Positions 8,369 to 18,763 of a DNA stretch of 43,883 nucleotides are shown here, in pieces; position 1 is the stretch's first letter, and the number at the start of each line of letters is the position of its first letter. The position numbers and the translations under genes are program-made. The DNA is taken from positions 1-43,883 of the forward strand of contig CAYONZ010000028.1 of the NCBI GenBank assembly GCA_964405465.1. Direction: 5' to 3'. This stretch comes from CAYONZ01 sp964405465 (lineage in GTDB: Bacteria > Bdellovibrionota > Bdellovibrionia > Bdellovibrionales > JAMPXM01). The notes beneath the pieces were generated by a model. That model was not told the origin of the DNA, searched no databases, and was given only the letters and a program-made list of their open reading frames with translations.

Positions 8369-9121
8369 TCAGCGTTCCCCTAACCACGACATAGGTGTCA
8401 TTTGCTTTTGTTTTTCGATTCTCGCACGAGTGGCCTCTTGAATGTACTGAAGGGCCTCCGACACATCATCTGTCACAAAAATAATTTTCCGATCATCACC
8501 GTTTACGGTTTGCGACTGAATCATAAAATCAATCCATTGGACCATCGGCTCCCAATAGGCCTTTCCAAGTAACACAATCGGGAAGTCCCCGATTTTTTTA
8601 GTCTGCACCAAAGTCATGGCTTCAAACAGTTCGTCCATAGTGCCAATGCCGCCGGGCAAAGCAATGAAGGCAATAGAATATTTAAACAGCAATACTTTGC
8701 GAACAAAAAAGTATTTAATCCAAACCCAGCGATGCAAATATTTATTCGGCAATTGTTCTAATGGAAGTTGGATATTACAGCCAATCGATCGACCACCGGC
8801 TTCAAATGCCCCACGGTTCGCAGCCTCCATCAGCCCCGGTCCGCCACCTGTCATCACGGCAAACCCCATGTGGGCAATCTCTGCCCCCAGCTTAATTCCT
8901 AATTCAAAATAGGGCCCCGACGTTACTCTTGCTGAACCGAATACGGTCACACAAGGGCCAACAAAATGCAAAGCTCGAAAACCTTTGATGAATTCAAGAA
9001 CCACTCGAAATACAAAACCAATCTCCCAACGTCTTTTGTGCGGTCCATGCAAAAATTCGATCTCACTCGGGGTCAACCCCATGCCTGCTTTTTTTGAAAT
9101 TTTCATTTCTGACTCTGCCAT
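8369..9121 (-). CDS. LOG / TIGR00730 family Rossmann-fold protein
   Basis: A 250-aa cytosolic protein of the LOG (lysine-decarboxylase-like) family. The defining motif PGGIGTMDELFEAMT is present, together with the nucleotide-binding stretch TGGGPGLMEAANRGA. Characterised members hydrolyse nucleoside 5'-monophosphates such as cytokinin ribotides or AMP to free base and ribose phosphate; the precise substrate here is unknown. The length is normal for the longer subgroup with an N-terminal extension of about 50 residues. The ATG at 9121 has AGGG about 8 bases upstream. It stands alone. Confidence 0.9.
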   Translation of the reverse strand: MAESEMKISKKAGMGLTPSEIEFLHGPHKRRWEIGFVFRVVLEFIKGFRALHFVGPCVTVFGSARVTSGPYFELGIKLGAEIAHMGFAVMTGGGPGLMEAANRGAFEAGGRSIGCNIQLPLEQLPNKYLHRWVWIKYFFVRKVLLFKYSIAFIALPGGIGTMDELFEAMTLVQTKKIGDFPIVLLGKAYWEPMVQWIDFMIQSQTVNGDDRKIIFVTDDVSEALQYIQEATRARIEKQKQMTPMSWLGER

Positions 9122-9415
9122 ATCACGACCCTAGCACATGCACTGGAACATGAAAATAAATTCGCTACAGACTTTGATGGCAGACTCAGCACAGATTTGC
9201 TTCTTAGACTCCAGCGACAGAGGCAACCTCACCACAAACTGATGTCTTAGATTCAATATTTTTAGGCACACCAGGCAAAAAAACTCTACGCAATCTGCAG
9301 TTCGGTTTATCGCCTTCCCACCAAAAGAAACACCGGCTAAACAAATTTTATTGCGCATTCTCTAGCAGAGAAGTACACACTTCTTGTTACTTCACCTCTA
9401 AAAAAGGAGCCATCT

Positions 9416-9778
9416 ATGCAACAAAATCGCTTTGTCAGACGAACCGACGATAAATTTGTGGCGGGCATTTGCTCAAGTCTCGCACGCACTCTAGCCCTTG
9501 AGCCTTGGCTTATGCGATTACTTTTTGTAATCACTTTCTTTACATTTGGAATTTCACCGTTGGTTTACGTTGTCGCCTGGGTTTCTTGGCCATTAGAAGA
9601 CCGAGAAATAGACGATGTTCTTCTTGGTGTCTGCCGAAAGATATCTATCCGTTATCAAATTGAAGTCGGCCTGGTTCGCACCATCGCCTGCCTTTTTCTC
9701 CTCATGTCTTTCGGAATCATATTAATAGCGTATGTCGCGGCCTATTTTCTTATGCCAGACCCTCAAACTAAAAACTAA
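9416..9778 (+). CDS. Protein with two tandem PspC domains
   Basis: A 120-aa inner-membrane protein made of two consecutive PspC modules. The first (about residues 4-60) has the typical start RRTDDKFVAGICSSLA and a helix pair ending VVAWVSWPLE. The second (about 66-115) begins DDVLLGVCRKISIRYQIEVGLVR and ends VAAYFLMPD. PspC domains act in envelope-stress signalling with PspA/PspB in enterobacteria, but no PspA or PspB gene is nearby. Start at ATG 9416, preceded by AAAAAGGAG with ideal spacing. The duplication in so short a chain is the noteworthy point. Function beyond envelope association is not inferred. Confidence 0.85.
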   Translation: MQQNRFVRRTDDKFVAGICSSLARTLALEPWLMRLLFVITFFTFGISPLVYVVAWVSWPLEDREIDDVLLGVCRKISIRYQIEVGLVRTIACLFLLMSFGIILIAYVAAYFLMPDPQTKN

Positions 9779-9800
9779 AAAAGGCGTTCAGTTTTGAACG
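9776..9800 (-). terminator. Terminator of the squalene/phytoene synthase-like gene
   Basis: On the minus strand, CGTTCA pairs with TGAACG (9800-9785) around AAAC, then CC and a run of six T. It begins 5 bases after that gene's TAA. Confidence 0.75.
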
Positions 9801-9805
9801 ACGAG

Positions 9806-10945
9806 TTACCCAATCAATCCCAGTTGGGCCAAACCAGAGTCGTCCAGCACTCCAGCATAACACTCTCGAATAGCCCATGTGGGAGCCTCGCCCGCGACAT
9901 TGGCGCTGCTCTCATTAATGATTCTGGTGGGCGACGCCGGAATGGCCTCATGGATCCCATCCATAATTCTCGATTTCTCGCTCAAACTTTTCGAACTCGA
10001 TTCAAGACCAGCCTCAGAAACCATCCCGGAGGTCAACTGCGCTCGCTCTGCCAATCGTTCAAAAATTTTACGCAACTTCTCGTTATCAGAAATCACTCTC
10101 TCCACTTCGGCCAAAAGCTGCACTGTCTTCACTCTAGGAATTTTACACTCTATTCGATCTTTCCAGGAACGATCAATGAACGGCATCGACGCTAAACCAA
10201 GAAGCAGAGACCATGCGCAGAAAAGACGATAGCCACTTTGCTCCTTAGGAATTCGCAACAGGTATTCAAATGCAGCCTCAGCGTGCCCACGCAATGAAGC
10301 TCGCACCTCATCTCTGACCGGAACAAAAAACCGGCCCTCACGCTCATCTCGCCCCTGGTCTTTTAGCAAATTAATCTTTTGCAAAAATAGCCCGAAGTGA
10401 AAAGAATCAAGCAACACCGAATTGCTCTTCATTTCGACAGCCGCACACTGCATTTTCACAAACAACCGCGTGAGCATCTCCCCCACAACTCCCGCCACAA
10501 AAAAACAATATTTATTTACCTCAAAAAGCGAATGTAAGCGAAAAACCCCATTTTGCTTCTGCCGAACAAAACGTAACATCCCATGGCTCATACTCACCAC
10601 AACTTCACGCATGATGGCCTGCACCTCTTCACTAAACGAGTAAAATCGCGAAAGCACTTCATGAGCCTGAAGCAAAAGAACACGTTCGCCCTCTGGTATA
10701 TTCTGTGGAAATTCCTCACTCCAATTTGCGGGCAAAATACTTCGCCCTTCAAGAGCAGCATCAAACTCCTGAAACTTCAATATTTGCAAGGACGAGTCCT
10801 CCCAAGTGGAGTCTTCAATGGTGTCGAGAATTCGACATAGCAAATATCCGTAAGCCACTTGCGTTCGAAATGGTTCGGGGAGCCGTTCAATGCAAAAGGC
10901 AAAACTTCGACTGACGTTCTTCAAATGGATCCGTGCGAATTTCAT
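9806..10945 (-). CDS. Squalene/phytoene synthase-family protein
   Basis: A 379-aa head-to-head prenyl synthase of the SQS/PSY fold, which condenses two farnesyl- or geranylgeranyl-diphosphates. The first Asp-rich motif is DTIED (D41, D45), within LLCRILDTIEDS. The second is NLLKDQGRDEREGRFFVP, matching the family's NxxxDxxxD...GRxxxP with its Asp pair. The segment FFVAGVVGEMLTRLF corresponds to the conserved VAGxVG helix. ATG 10945 is chosen because GGAGGAA lies directly upstream; the open frame continues to 11023 without support. No hopanoid cyclase or carotenoid desaturase is adjacent, so squalene and phytoene cannot be told apart. The last 60 residues are Ser/Glu-rich and look disordered. 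Confidence 0.85.
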   Translation of the reverse strand: MKFARIHLKNVSRSFAFCIERLPEPFRTQVAYGYLLCRILDTIEDSTWEDSSLQILKFQEFDAALEGRSILPANWSEEFPQNIPEGERVLLLQAHEVLSRFYSFSEEVQAIMREVVVSMSHGMLRFVRQKQNGVFRLHSLFEVNKYCFFVAGVVGEMLTRLFVKMQCAAVEMKSNSVLLDSFHFGLFLQKINLLKDQGRDEREGRFFVPVRDEVRASLRGHAEAAFEYLLRIPKEQSGYRLFCAWSLLLGLASMPFIDRSWKDRIECKIPRVKTVQLLAEVERVISDNEKLRKIFERLAERAQLTSGMVSEAGLESSSKSLSEKSRIMDGIHEAIPASPTRIINESSANVAGEAPTWAIRECYAGVLDDSGLAQLGLIG

Positions 10946-11071
10946 TCTTCCTCCACCCACGCTCGACTTTAGATGAACCCTCTGCCGATGTAAATTTTGA
11001 TTTTGGTATAGTCTTGAAAGCACATGTTTGGGTCAAAAAATCCCACGGCCTCGACCCACAAAAAATAGATC

Positions 11072-11099
11072 TTGCACCACTTTTAAAAAGGCATATAAC
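11072..11099 (+). promoter_or_regulatory. Predicted sigma-70 promoter of the HiPIP gene
   Basis: TTGCAC (11072-11077) and TATAAC (11094-11099) are separated by 16 bp, with transcription expected near 11106. The leader then contains a small CCCC/GGGG hairpin at about 11122-11138, just before the AAAAGGAG ribosome-binding site. Confidence 0.6.
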
Positions 11100-11156
11100 T
11101 GAAAGCTAAATGATAATTTAGCCCCCCATCTTAGGGGATTTTAAAAGGAGAAAACG

Positions 11157-11528
11157 ATGTCAAACAACATTAAGAACCCACAACGAAGAGACTTCTTAAA
11201 AACTGCTGGTCTTGGCTTTTTTGCAGCTCCCTTCACGATCGCATTTGCTAAAACCTTACTCACTTCTGCAACGGCAAACGCCGCCGACAAAGTGAAGTTT
11301 GTTGATGTAAACGATGGCGCAGCAAAGGGAATGGGCTACGTTGAAGATGCAGCTAAAGCAGGCAAAGCCGGTAAAGAGTGTTACAAATGCCTTCTTTATG
11401 ATTTCAAAGGCAAAAAAGAAGACATCGCGAAAGGTCCAGGCGCGCCGTGCAAGGTTCTTCCAGGAAAAGGCGATGTGAAGCACATGGGAACATGCAATAG
11501 TTTCTCTAAAAACCCAGCTATTTCTTAA
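11157..11528 (+). CDS. Tat-exported high-potential iron-sulfur protein (HiPIP)
   Basis: A 123-aa precursor of a small periplasmic electron carrier with one [4Fe-4S] cluster. Residues 9-15 (QRRDFLK) form the twin-arginine motif, followed by a hydrophobic segment and likely cleavage near TANA-ADK at 42. The mature part of about 80 residues has exactly four Cys, C75, C78, C98 and C113, giving C-x2-C-x19-C-x14-C. The typical HiPIP context CKVLPGKGDVKHMGTC is visible. Tat export fits a cofactor inserted in the cytoplasm. HiPIPs usually carry electrons from the bc1 complex to an oxidase or reductase; none is encoded here. ATG 11157 follows AAAAGGAG. It is monocistronic, with its own promoter and terminator. 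Confidence 0.92.
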   Translation: MSNNIKNPQRRDFLKTAGLGFFAAPFTIAFAKTLLTSATANAADKVKFVDVNDGAAKGMGYVEDAAKAGKAGKECYKCLLYDFKGKKEDIAKGPGAPCKVLPGKGDVKHMGTCNSFSKNPAIS

Positions 11529-11602
11529 TTGAAACACCAATTGAATATCGTGGCTCAATTCGCCTAAAATGCCCGCTTGAGCCCACTGATTGAGCAATTT
11601 TT

Positions 11603-11633
11603 AAAACCCGAGGCTTCTTAACCTCGGGTTTTT
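11603..11633 (+). terminator. Rho-independent terminator after the HiPIP gene
   Basis: The 9-bp stem AACCCGAGG (11605-11613) pairs with CCTCGGGTT (11622-11630), followed by TTT and preceded by A residues. The loop is 8 bases. Confidence 0.9.
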
Positions 11634-11822
11634 CTTATGGTGCAACTCACTGATATTTATATCAATTCTGCCTGCACTCCTTTTGTGGCGACCTAAAAAA
11701 GTGCGCCGAGTCACGAAATCTTAAATTAAATAAAAATTCATGACTAGCCTGAGGTCCAGATGTTAGCCATAAGTCGAGGCAATAATTCAAAGGAAGAATA
11801 AAAACTCAATTTAGGAGGGGTA

Positions 11823-12716
11823 ATGAAAAAAATGAGTATCGCTCTCGCAGCGCTCATCTTGTCACAAAATGTTTTTGCAGCACAAACTGTCTCTAAGACA
11901 GCTCCAAATCTCGAGCACCGACTGGCTCAATTTAAAGCGTTGGGCTTCGACTCAAAAGAGCAGATGCGCCAATACTTCACGATCACCAGCACACGACTTG
12001 CTGAGTTTCAACCAGCTCCGCTCCCTGGTACTCCAGGCAAAGGCCCTTGGGATGTGAATCCGCTTCCTTCGCCAACACCAACGCCATTACCATCACCAAG
12101 TCCGTTGCCGAGCCCGCTCCCAACTCCACTTCCACTACCAAGTCCATCACCTTATCCAAGTCCGTATCCATCGCCATATCCGCAAATTGGTGGAACCGTG
12201 GGCGACCTTGGAACAGTGGTTGCGATTTTTGACAACATCATCGCTTTGGGAACAAAAATCTGGGGATTGATTGCTGCTAACAAACCTGTTGCCAATGTAT
12301 CGACAAACTCAATCAGCTTTTTGCCATCACAAGCTACGGCATGGGATCAAATGGCAAGCTGGCAGGGTCCAGCTGTTAAAGCTGTTCGCCTTGAGTTCAC
12401 GAATGGCTTGGGCATGAAGGTTGTCGATTTCGTTTACCGTGTCAGCTACAACTACGCAGGTAATTACGCAGGCAAGGGGCAATATATCGCTCACATGACA
12501 GTTATTCCTGAGTTTGTTGATGTTTCTTGGGGTTACACCTTCAATGCCAATGTAGATATGGGTAACGTCGTAAACACCGGCACTGTTGAACAGCCAGTTC
12601 CAGGAGCTTACATGCAAGTAAAATGGAAAAACGACACCGTTGTGAAACACCTTGAGGGTGTTGATGCCTTTTTTGTAAAAGGCAACGGACAAGCCATGCA
12701 TGTGACTGGAGATTGA
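11823..12716 (+). CDS. Secreted protein with Pro-rich linker, function unknown
   Basis: A 297-aa protein that I do not recognise. Residues 1-20 form a signal peptide (KKMSIALAALILSQNVFA). About residues 21-75 are a small helical region containing LAQFKALGFDSKEQMRQYF. Residues 80-120 are a low-complexity linker of P-S-P, P-T-P and P-Y-P units, typical of an extended wall-spanning or domain-separating spacer. The C-terminal 170 residues look like a beta-rich globular domain (strands such as VKAVRLEFTNGLGMKVVDFV and YIAHMTVIPEFVDVSWGYTF), with no Cys. A strong Shine-Dalgarno, AGGAGGGG, lies next to ATG 11823. It is monocistronic, between two terminators. A surface or periplasmic role is inferred from architecture only. 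Confidence 0.8.
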   Translation: MKKMSIALAALILSQNVFAAQTVSKTAPNLEHRLAQFKALGFDSKEQMRQYFTITSTRLAEFQPAPLPGTPGKGPWDVNPLPSPTPTPLPSPSPLPSPLPTPLPLPSPSPYPSPYPSPYPQIGGTVGDLGTVVAIFDNIIALGTKIWGLIAANKPVANVSTNSISFLPSQATAWDQMASWQGPAVKAVRLEFTNGLGMKVVDFVYRVSYNYAGNYAGKGQYIAHMTVIPEFVDVSWGYTFNANVDMGNVVNTGTVEQPVPGAYMQVKWKNDTVVKHLEGVDAFFVKGNGQAMHVTGD

Positions 12717-12795
12717 TGTTCTTCTTTCTGGCGTATGTGGTCTGACCTAAATGGTACAACCCATGGCGAAGAGGAGTTAACAAAAATTTAAAGGC

Positions 12796-12850
12796 GAGTG
12801 CCGAGAGGCACTCAAATAAAAAAACCTTCTCACACGAGAAGGTTTTTTTT
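12796..12850. terminator. Double hairpin / bidirectional terminator between convergent genes
   Basis: The first hairpin pairs GAGTGCC (12796-12802) with GGCACTC (12807-12813). The second pairs AACCTTCTC (12823-12831) with GAGAAGGTT (12836-12844) and is flanked by an A-run and a long T-run, so it can serve both the secreted protein gene (plus) and lpd (minus). Confidence 0.88.
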
Positions 12851-12962
12851 TGAGCTTTGTTTAACTTTTCCATCCAGCCATTAGCGAGCGCCCTCATTTG
12901 GCCGAACTTCGCATGTAAAAGTAAGCCTCCCTGAGAAACAAATCTCCAGACCGATAGCTGTT

Positions 12963-14372
<1,410 letters not shown>

Positions 14373-14426
14373 CTTCCACTCCGTTTACCTACAACAAATT
14401 TTGAACACCTCGCGGTGGTCACCAAA

Positions 14427-15698
14427 TTAAATTTCCAACAACAGCCTTTGCGGATCCTCGATACCTTCTTTAACTTTCACCAAGAATGTCACAGCTCCCT
14501 TGCCATCGATAATTCGATGATCATAGGAAAGCGCGAGATACATCATCGGTCGAATTTCAATCTTGCCATTGATGACCACTGGTCGATCTTCAATTTTGTG
14601 CATGCCTAAAATTCCGCTTTGTGGAGGATTCAGAATCGGTGTCGACATAAGCGAGCCATACACTCCACCATTTGAAATGGTAAAAGTTCCGCCACTCAAA
14701 TCATCTACCGAAATTTTTCCATCGCGTGCTTTCAAAGCAAAATGTCGAATACTCTGTTCCACTTCAGCAATGGTCATTGAACCTGCATCACGAATCACCG
14801 GAACGATCAAACCTTTCTCGGTGCCAACGGCAACGCCTACGTTTTGAAAGTCATGATAGAGCAAGTCTGTGCCATCAATTTGTGCGTTCACCTCTGGGAT
14901 CTCTTTGAGAGCCTCAACACAAGCCTTTACAAAGAAGCCCATAAAGCCAAGGCTGACACCATATTTTTCTTTGAACTTGTCTTTGTACTTCTCTCGAAGG
15001 GCCATCACGGCTGACATATCGACTTCGTTAAATGTCGTCAGAATCGCAGCTGTGTGCTGAGCTTGAACTAGACGTTCTGCAATTTTTTTGCGGATCGTAG
15101 TCATCGGAACTCGACGAACTTCACGTGAACCCGCCACTGTTTTTGCTTGCGGTGCTACCGCTGGCTTGGCCGTCGCGGCCAGCTTTTCTGGCTTCGCCAC
15201 AGCACCCAAGCCGTTTGCGCCCGCAGGGGCCGCTTCAACATCGGCCTTAGTCAACCGCCCGTCTTTACCCGTGCCTTTAACTGAAGCAGGATCGACTCCC
15301 TTTTCATCCACCACCCGTTTCACGGCCGGGCTCAAGTGGGATTGTAACTCAGGGTGAATCGCTTTGCCTCCACCTGAGGGAGCCGCACCTGCTGTTGCAG
15401 GTTGCGTGGTGGCTTCTGGCTTATACGCATTCGCGGGAGCCGGAGTACCTGCCGTCGCGACACCTTCAGTATCAATGTAGGCCACAACCGCACCGATTTG
15501 CACCACGTCACCTTGTTTGGCCTGTGTCACCAATACTCCATCATTGGGAGCAATAACCTCAACACTCGCCTTATCCGTTTCGAGCATTAAAATAATATCA
15601 TCGCGCTTAACAAATTCACCGCTCTTTTTGGTCCATTCACCGATCGTAGCCTCGGTTATCGATTCTCCCACAGAAGGTACTTTAATTTCTGCTTTCAC
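14427..15698 (-). CDS. sucB: 2-oxoglutarate dehydrogenase E2, dihydrolipoyl succinyltransferase
   Basis: A 423-aa core subunit that passes the succinyl group from lipoyl-lysine to CoA. The N-terminal lipoyl domain has ETDKASVEV with the lipoylated K43. An Ala/Pro-rich linker is followed by a peripheral-subunit-binding domain (LSPAVKRVVDEKGVDPASVKGTG), a second Ala-rich linker and the catalytic domain. The active site YDHRIIDGK (H394, D398) and the final DPQRLLLEI are characteristic of SucB rather than AceF. The spacing to sucA is 7 bp, so the two are co-transcribed. Confidence 0.97.
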   Translation of the reverse strand: MKAEIKVPSVGESITEATIGEWTKKSGEFVKRDDIILMLETDKASVEVIAPNDGVLVTQAKQGDVVQIGAVVAYIDTEGVATAGTPAPANAYKPEATTQPATAGAAPSGGGKAIHPELQSHLSPAVKRVVDEKGVDPASVKGTGKDGRLTKADVEAAPAGANGLGAVAKPEKLAATAKPAVAPQAKTVAGSREVRRVPMTTIRKKIAERLVQAQHTAAILTTFNEVDMSAVMALREKYKDKFKEKYGVSLGFMGFFVKACVEALKEIPEVNAQIDGTDLLYHDFQNVGVAVGTEKGLIVPVIRDAGSMTIAEVEQSIRHFALKARDGKISVDDLSGGTFTISNGGVYGSLMSTPILNPPQSGILGMHKIEDRPVVINGKIEIRPMMYLALSYDHRIIDGKGAVTFLVKVKEGIEDPQRLLLEI

Positions 15699-15705
15699 AT
15701 CATCC

Positions 15706-18459
15706 TCACTTCTTTGACTTTTTCTGAACAGGGGTAAAACACGCTTCTACAATTTCTTTTTGCTCAACCGCATGAACCTTCTCATAACCACATGCCGGAG
15801 AGGCACGCTCAGTGCGCCCAGCATAGGTCAGTGCAACCTCAAGACCGTTTTCATCAAACAGTTCACGCAACCTCGGAGCCATAAATGACCAGGCTCCCAT
15901 GTTTTTAGGTTCCTCTTGAGCCCAAATCACGCGACTTAGGTTTTTGTAGCCTTTCAAGACTTTCATAATCTGCATCTCTGGAAACGGATACATCTGCTCC
16001 ACCCGTACAATTGCGGTTTTCTCAGCGATTTTTGCATCGGCCTTGTCGCGTCCATCAAGAATATCGTAATAGACTTTTCCTGAACACATCACCACGGTCT
16101 CAACTTTACTTGCAGTCGCAGTCGTATCGCCAAGAACCTCGTGAAAATGTCCATTCGCCAAATCATCGAGCGTGCTGACCACCTTTGGGTGTCTTAGCAA
16201 TGACTTTGGCGACATCACGATCAACGGCATTCTAAAATCACGCTTCATCTGCCGCCGAAGGGCATGAAAAATCTGCGCTGGTGTTGTGAAGTTGCAGACT
16301 TGCATATTGTATTGCGCACAAAGTTGCAAGAATCGCTCAAGCCGTGCGCTGGAATGTTCAGGCCCCTGACCCTCGAAGCCATGTGGTAGCAACATAACCA
16401 AGCCACTCATACGCTGCCATTTCTGTTCTGCGCTGGCGATAAATTGATCGATAATGATCTGTGCCCCGTTGGCGAAATCACCAAACTGAGCTTCCCAAAT
16501 CGTCAAGAACGTCGGATCCGAAGAGGAGTTGCCATATTCAAATCCTAAAACTGCGTACTCCGAAAGTGGACTATCATAAACACAAAACTCCACATCGTCT
16601 GGCCGAATGGCGCGAAGTGGATCGTGCCGCTCCCCCGTTTTCACATCATAAAATGAACTTTGCCGATGGGTGAATGTTCCTCGTACACAGTCTTGACCCG
16701 ACAACCGAACCGAGTTGCCTTCTGACAACAATGAACCATAGCTCAAGAGTTCGGCCATTCCCCAGTCAATTGCCCCATTACCTTCCATCATTTTCGTTCG
16801 CTGCTTGATTAACGATTCGATTTTTGGATGCGGAGTAAAGCCCGTCGGATACGACGTTAAAAGTTTTGCGACTTCCTGCAAAGTTTTAACTGGTACTTTC
16901 GTATCCCAAACTTTTTGAAAATCTTCTGGAGTCGCTCGTCTATAACCCTTCCAAGCGCCTTGAAAAACACTAGGGGTCATCGCCGGTGGAGCCTTGCGGG
17001 TGTTGTCGAGAAGCACCTGAAGTTGATCAATACGGCTCCGATGATATGAATCGGCATAGGCCTGCTCAATGACCTTCTCAGTCACTAACTTTTTCGCATA
17101 AAGCTCAAATGGTGTCGGATGTTTTTTGATTTTATCGTACATCAAAGGTTGCGTGTATGCTGGTTCGTCGCCCTCGTTGTGGCCAAATCGTCGATAGCAA
17201 ACCACATTGATGACGATATCGCGTTTAAACTCTTGGCGAAATCGAATCGCAATATCCATGGCGCGGACACACGCTTCAACGTCATCACCGTTCACCAGTA
17301 GCACTGGCGTCTGCAAAATTTTCGAGATATCAGTTGGGTACGGACAACTTCGAGAGTTCTCTGGATTGGTGGTGAAACCAATTTGGTTATCAACACAAAT
17401 ATGAATGGTTCCGCCAACGGTGTAACCTTTGAGCTGTGACAGCTGAAACGTTTCGGTTACCACGCCCTGACAAGAGAATGCTGCATCTCCATGAATTAAA
17501 ACAGGCACAACTTTCTTGCGCTCTTGGGTATCTCGACGCCGACGTTGTTTAGCTCGAACCATTCCAATGACGACTGGGTCTACAGCCTCGAGGTGTGAAG
17601 GATTGTAGGCCATCGAAATATGGCAGTTCCCATTCGGAGTCTTGCGATCAACTGAGTAACCATTGTGATATTTCACGTCGCCATCATAAAAACTATTGTG
17701 ATTATCACGATGGCCTTCAAATTCTGCAAAGATCATTTCATAGGCCTTGCCCATGAAATTAGCGAGCACATTGAGGCGGCCTCGGTGTGCCATACCCAAA
17801 ACGATCTCTTCCATCCCCAAGCTGATTCCCTTGGTCAGCATGGTTTCAAGCATCGGTAAAAGTGCATCTCCACCTTCGACCGAAAAACGTTTTTTGCCGA
17901 CGTAACGTGTGTGCAAGAATTTTTCGAAAGTCTCAGCGTTGCCAAGTTGTTTGAGCACTTCTTGTTTTTCTTCGACCGACAACTGGTTTTGTGCATTCTC
18001 TTTTTCAAACTCATTGACGAACCAAGCATGAACCGTGGGCATGGCTTCAGAAAACTGAACAGTTAGAGTCCCACAGTAGGCTTGTCGCAAAGCCTGGATA
18101 ATTTCTCGAAGTTTAGCTTTTGGCCTACCAATGATCGCACCAATTTCAAAACTCTGATCCATGTCTGCATCGGTGAGATTGAATTTCTGAATCGAAAGTT
18201 CTGGGAACGATTTCAACGAATTCGATAATGGATTCAGATTGGCTTCGAAATGACCATAGTCGCGGTAAGCCTTGATGAGATTGTATACATCAAGCTCTTT
18301 GCTCGACACTCCTCCCGCCGGAAGATTCTGTGCAAACTCAACACCTTCAAAAAACATACGCCATTCAGCACCGATACTCTCAGGGTCTTTGATAAATTTC
18401 TGATAGAGTTCTTCGATGTATTCCAAATTCGGCCGATTCAAGTACGAAAACTTCTCCAA
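15706..18459 (-). CDS. sucA: 2-oxoglutarate dehydrogenase E1
   Basis: A 917-aa thiamine-diphosphate enzyme that decarboxylates 2-oxoglutarate in the TCA cycle. The N-terminal helix SYLNRPNLEYIEELYQKF is the E2-binding peptide typical of SucA. GMAHRGRLNVLANFMGK and the ThDP/Mg site HGDAAFSCQGVV...NQIGFTT are present, and the C-terminal transketolase half contains LLPHGFEGQGPEHSSARLERF. I prefer a TTG start at 18459, which gives an N-terminus of the form MEKFSYLN usual for SucA and has GAGG 6 bases upstream. A GTG at 18471 would add four residues but has no ribosome-binding site. It is the first gene of sucA-sucB-lpd. Confidence 0.96.
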   Translation of the reverse strand: MEKFSYLNRPNLEYIEELYQKFIKDPESIGAEWRMFFEGVEFAQNLPAGGVSSKELDVYNLIKAYRDYGHFEANLNPLSNSLKSFPELSIQKFNLTDADMDQSFEIGAIIGRPKAKLREIIQALRQAYCGTLTVQFSEAMPTVHAWFVNEFEKENAQNQLSVEEKQEVLKQLGNAETFEKFLHTRYVGKKRFSVEGGDALLPMLETMLTKGISLGMEEIVLGMAHRGRLNVLANFMGKAYEMIFAEFEGHRDNHNSFYDGDVKYHNGYSVDRKTPNGNCHISMAYNPSHLEAVDPVVIGMVRAKQRRRRDTQERKKVVPVLIHGDAAFSCQGVVTETFQLSQLKGYTVGGTIHICVDNQIGFTTNPENSRSCPYPTDISKILQTPVLLVNGDDVEACVRAMDIAIRFRQEFKRDIVINVVCYRRFGHNEGDEPAYTQPLMYDKIKKHPTPFELYAKKLVTEKVIEQAYADSYHRSRIDQLQVLLDNTRKAPPAMTPSVFQGAWKGYRRATPEDFQKVWDTKVPVKTLQEVAKLLTSYPTGFTPHPKIESLIKQRTKMMEGNGAIDWGMAELLSYGSLLSEGNSVRLSGQDCVRGTFTHRQSSFYDVKTGERHDPLRAIRPDDVEFCVYDSPLSEYAVLGFEYGNSSSDPTFLTIWEAQFGDFANGAQIIIDQFIASAEQKWQRMSGLVMLLPHGFEGQGPEHSSARLERFLQLCAQYNMQVCNFTTPAQIFHALRRQMKRDFRMPLIVMSPKSLLRHPKVVSTLDDLANGHFHEVLGDTTATASKVETVVMCSGKVYYDILDGRDKADAKIAEKTAIVRVEQMYPFPEMQIMKVLKGYKNLSRVIWAQEEPKNMGAWSFMAPRLRELFDENGLEVALTYAGRTERASPACGYEKVHAVEQKEIVEACFTPVQKKSKK

Positions 18460-18763
18460 GTTGTACCTCACAGAGCGTTTAGTGAAACAACAAACACAAG
18501 GCTGCTTTCACGGTTGTTTTTAACAATTTTTTTAAGTCAAACTCATCTAGTGTCTTGCTCCTAGTTGTAACAAATTTCAAGAACTTAGTGGAGTTACGCG
18601 GAGTCGAGTCGGGCCAAGATTTTTGCAGATTGCCCTGCGTCTGAACGCGACAAGAGTCGCGCGACTTCAGTGCCTAGTGGTTAGGCACATCTAGAACAGC
18701 AAGGGTTCAAAGGGAGGTGCTTTTCTCATTGTCTTTTTATTTTTCGAACATGAAGATATTCGG
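18460..18763. other. Divergent intergenic region with two adjacent hairpins
   Basis: About 300 bp between sucA (minus) and lgt (plus), with no ORF of note. The first hairpin, 18641-18670, pairs CTGAA/TTCAG and CGCGAC/GTCGCG. The second, 18670-18688, pairs GTGCCTA with TAGGCAC around GTGGT. They abut, and a T-rich stretch follows near 18721-18745. They could be a structured leader of lgt or a small RNA; no promoter was convincingly located. Confidence 0.4.

Noticed and set aside
9131..9358. 75-aa minus-strand ORF in the gap before the PspC gene
   Set aside because: Composition is irregular, with many Cys, and no ribosome-binding site or domain is seen; the region is treated as non-coding.
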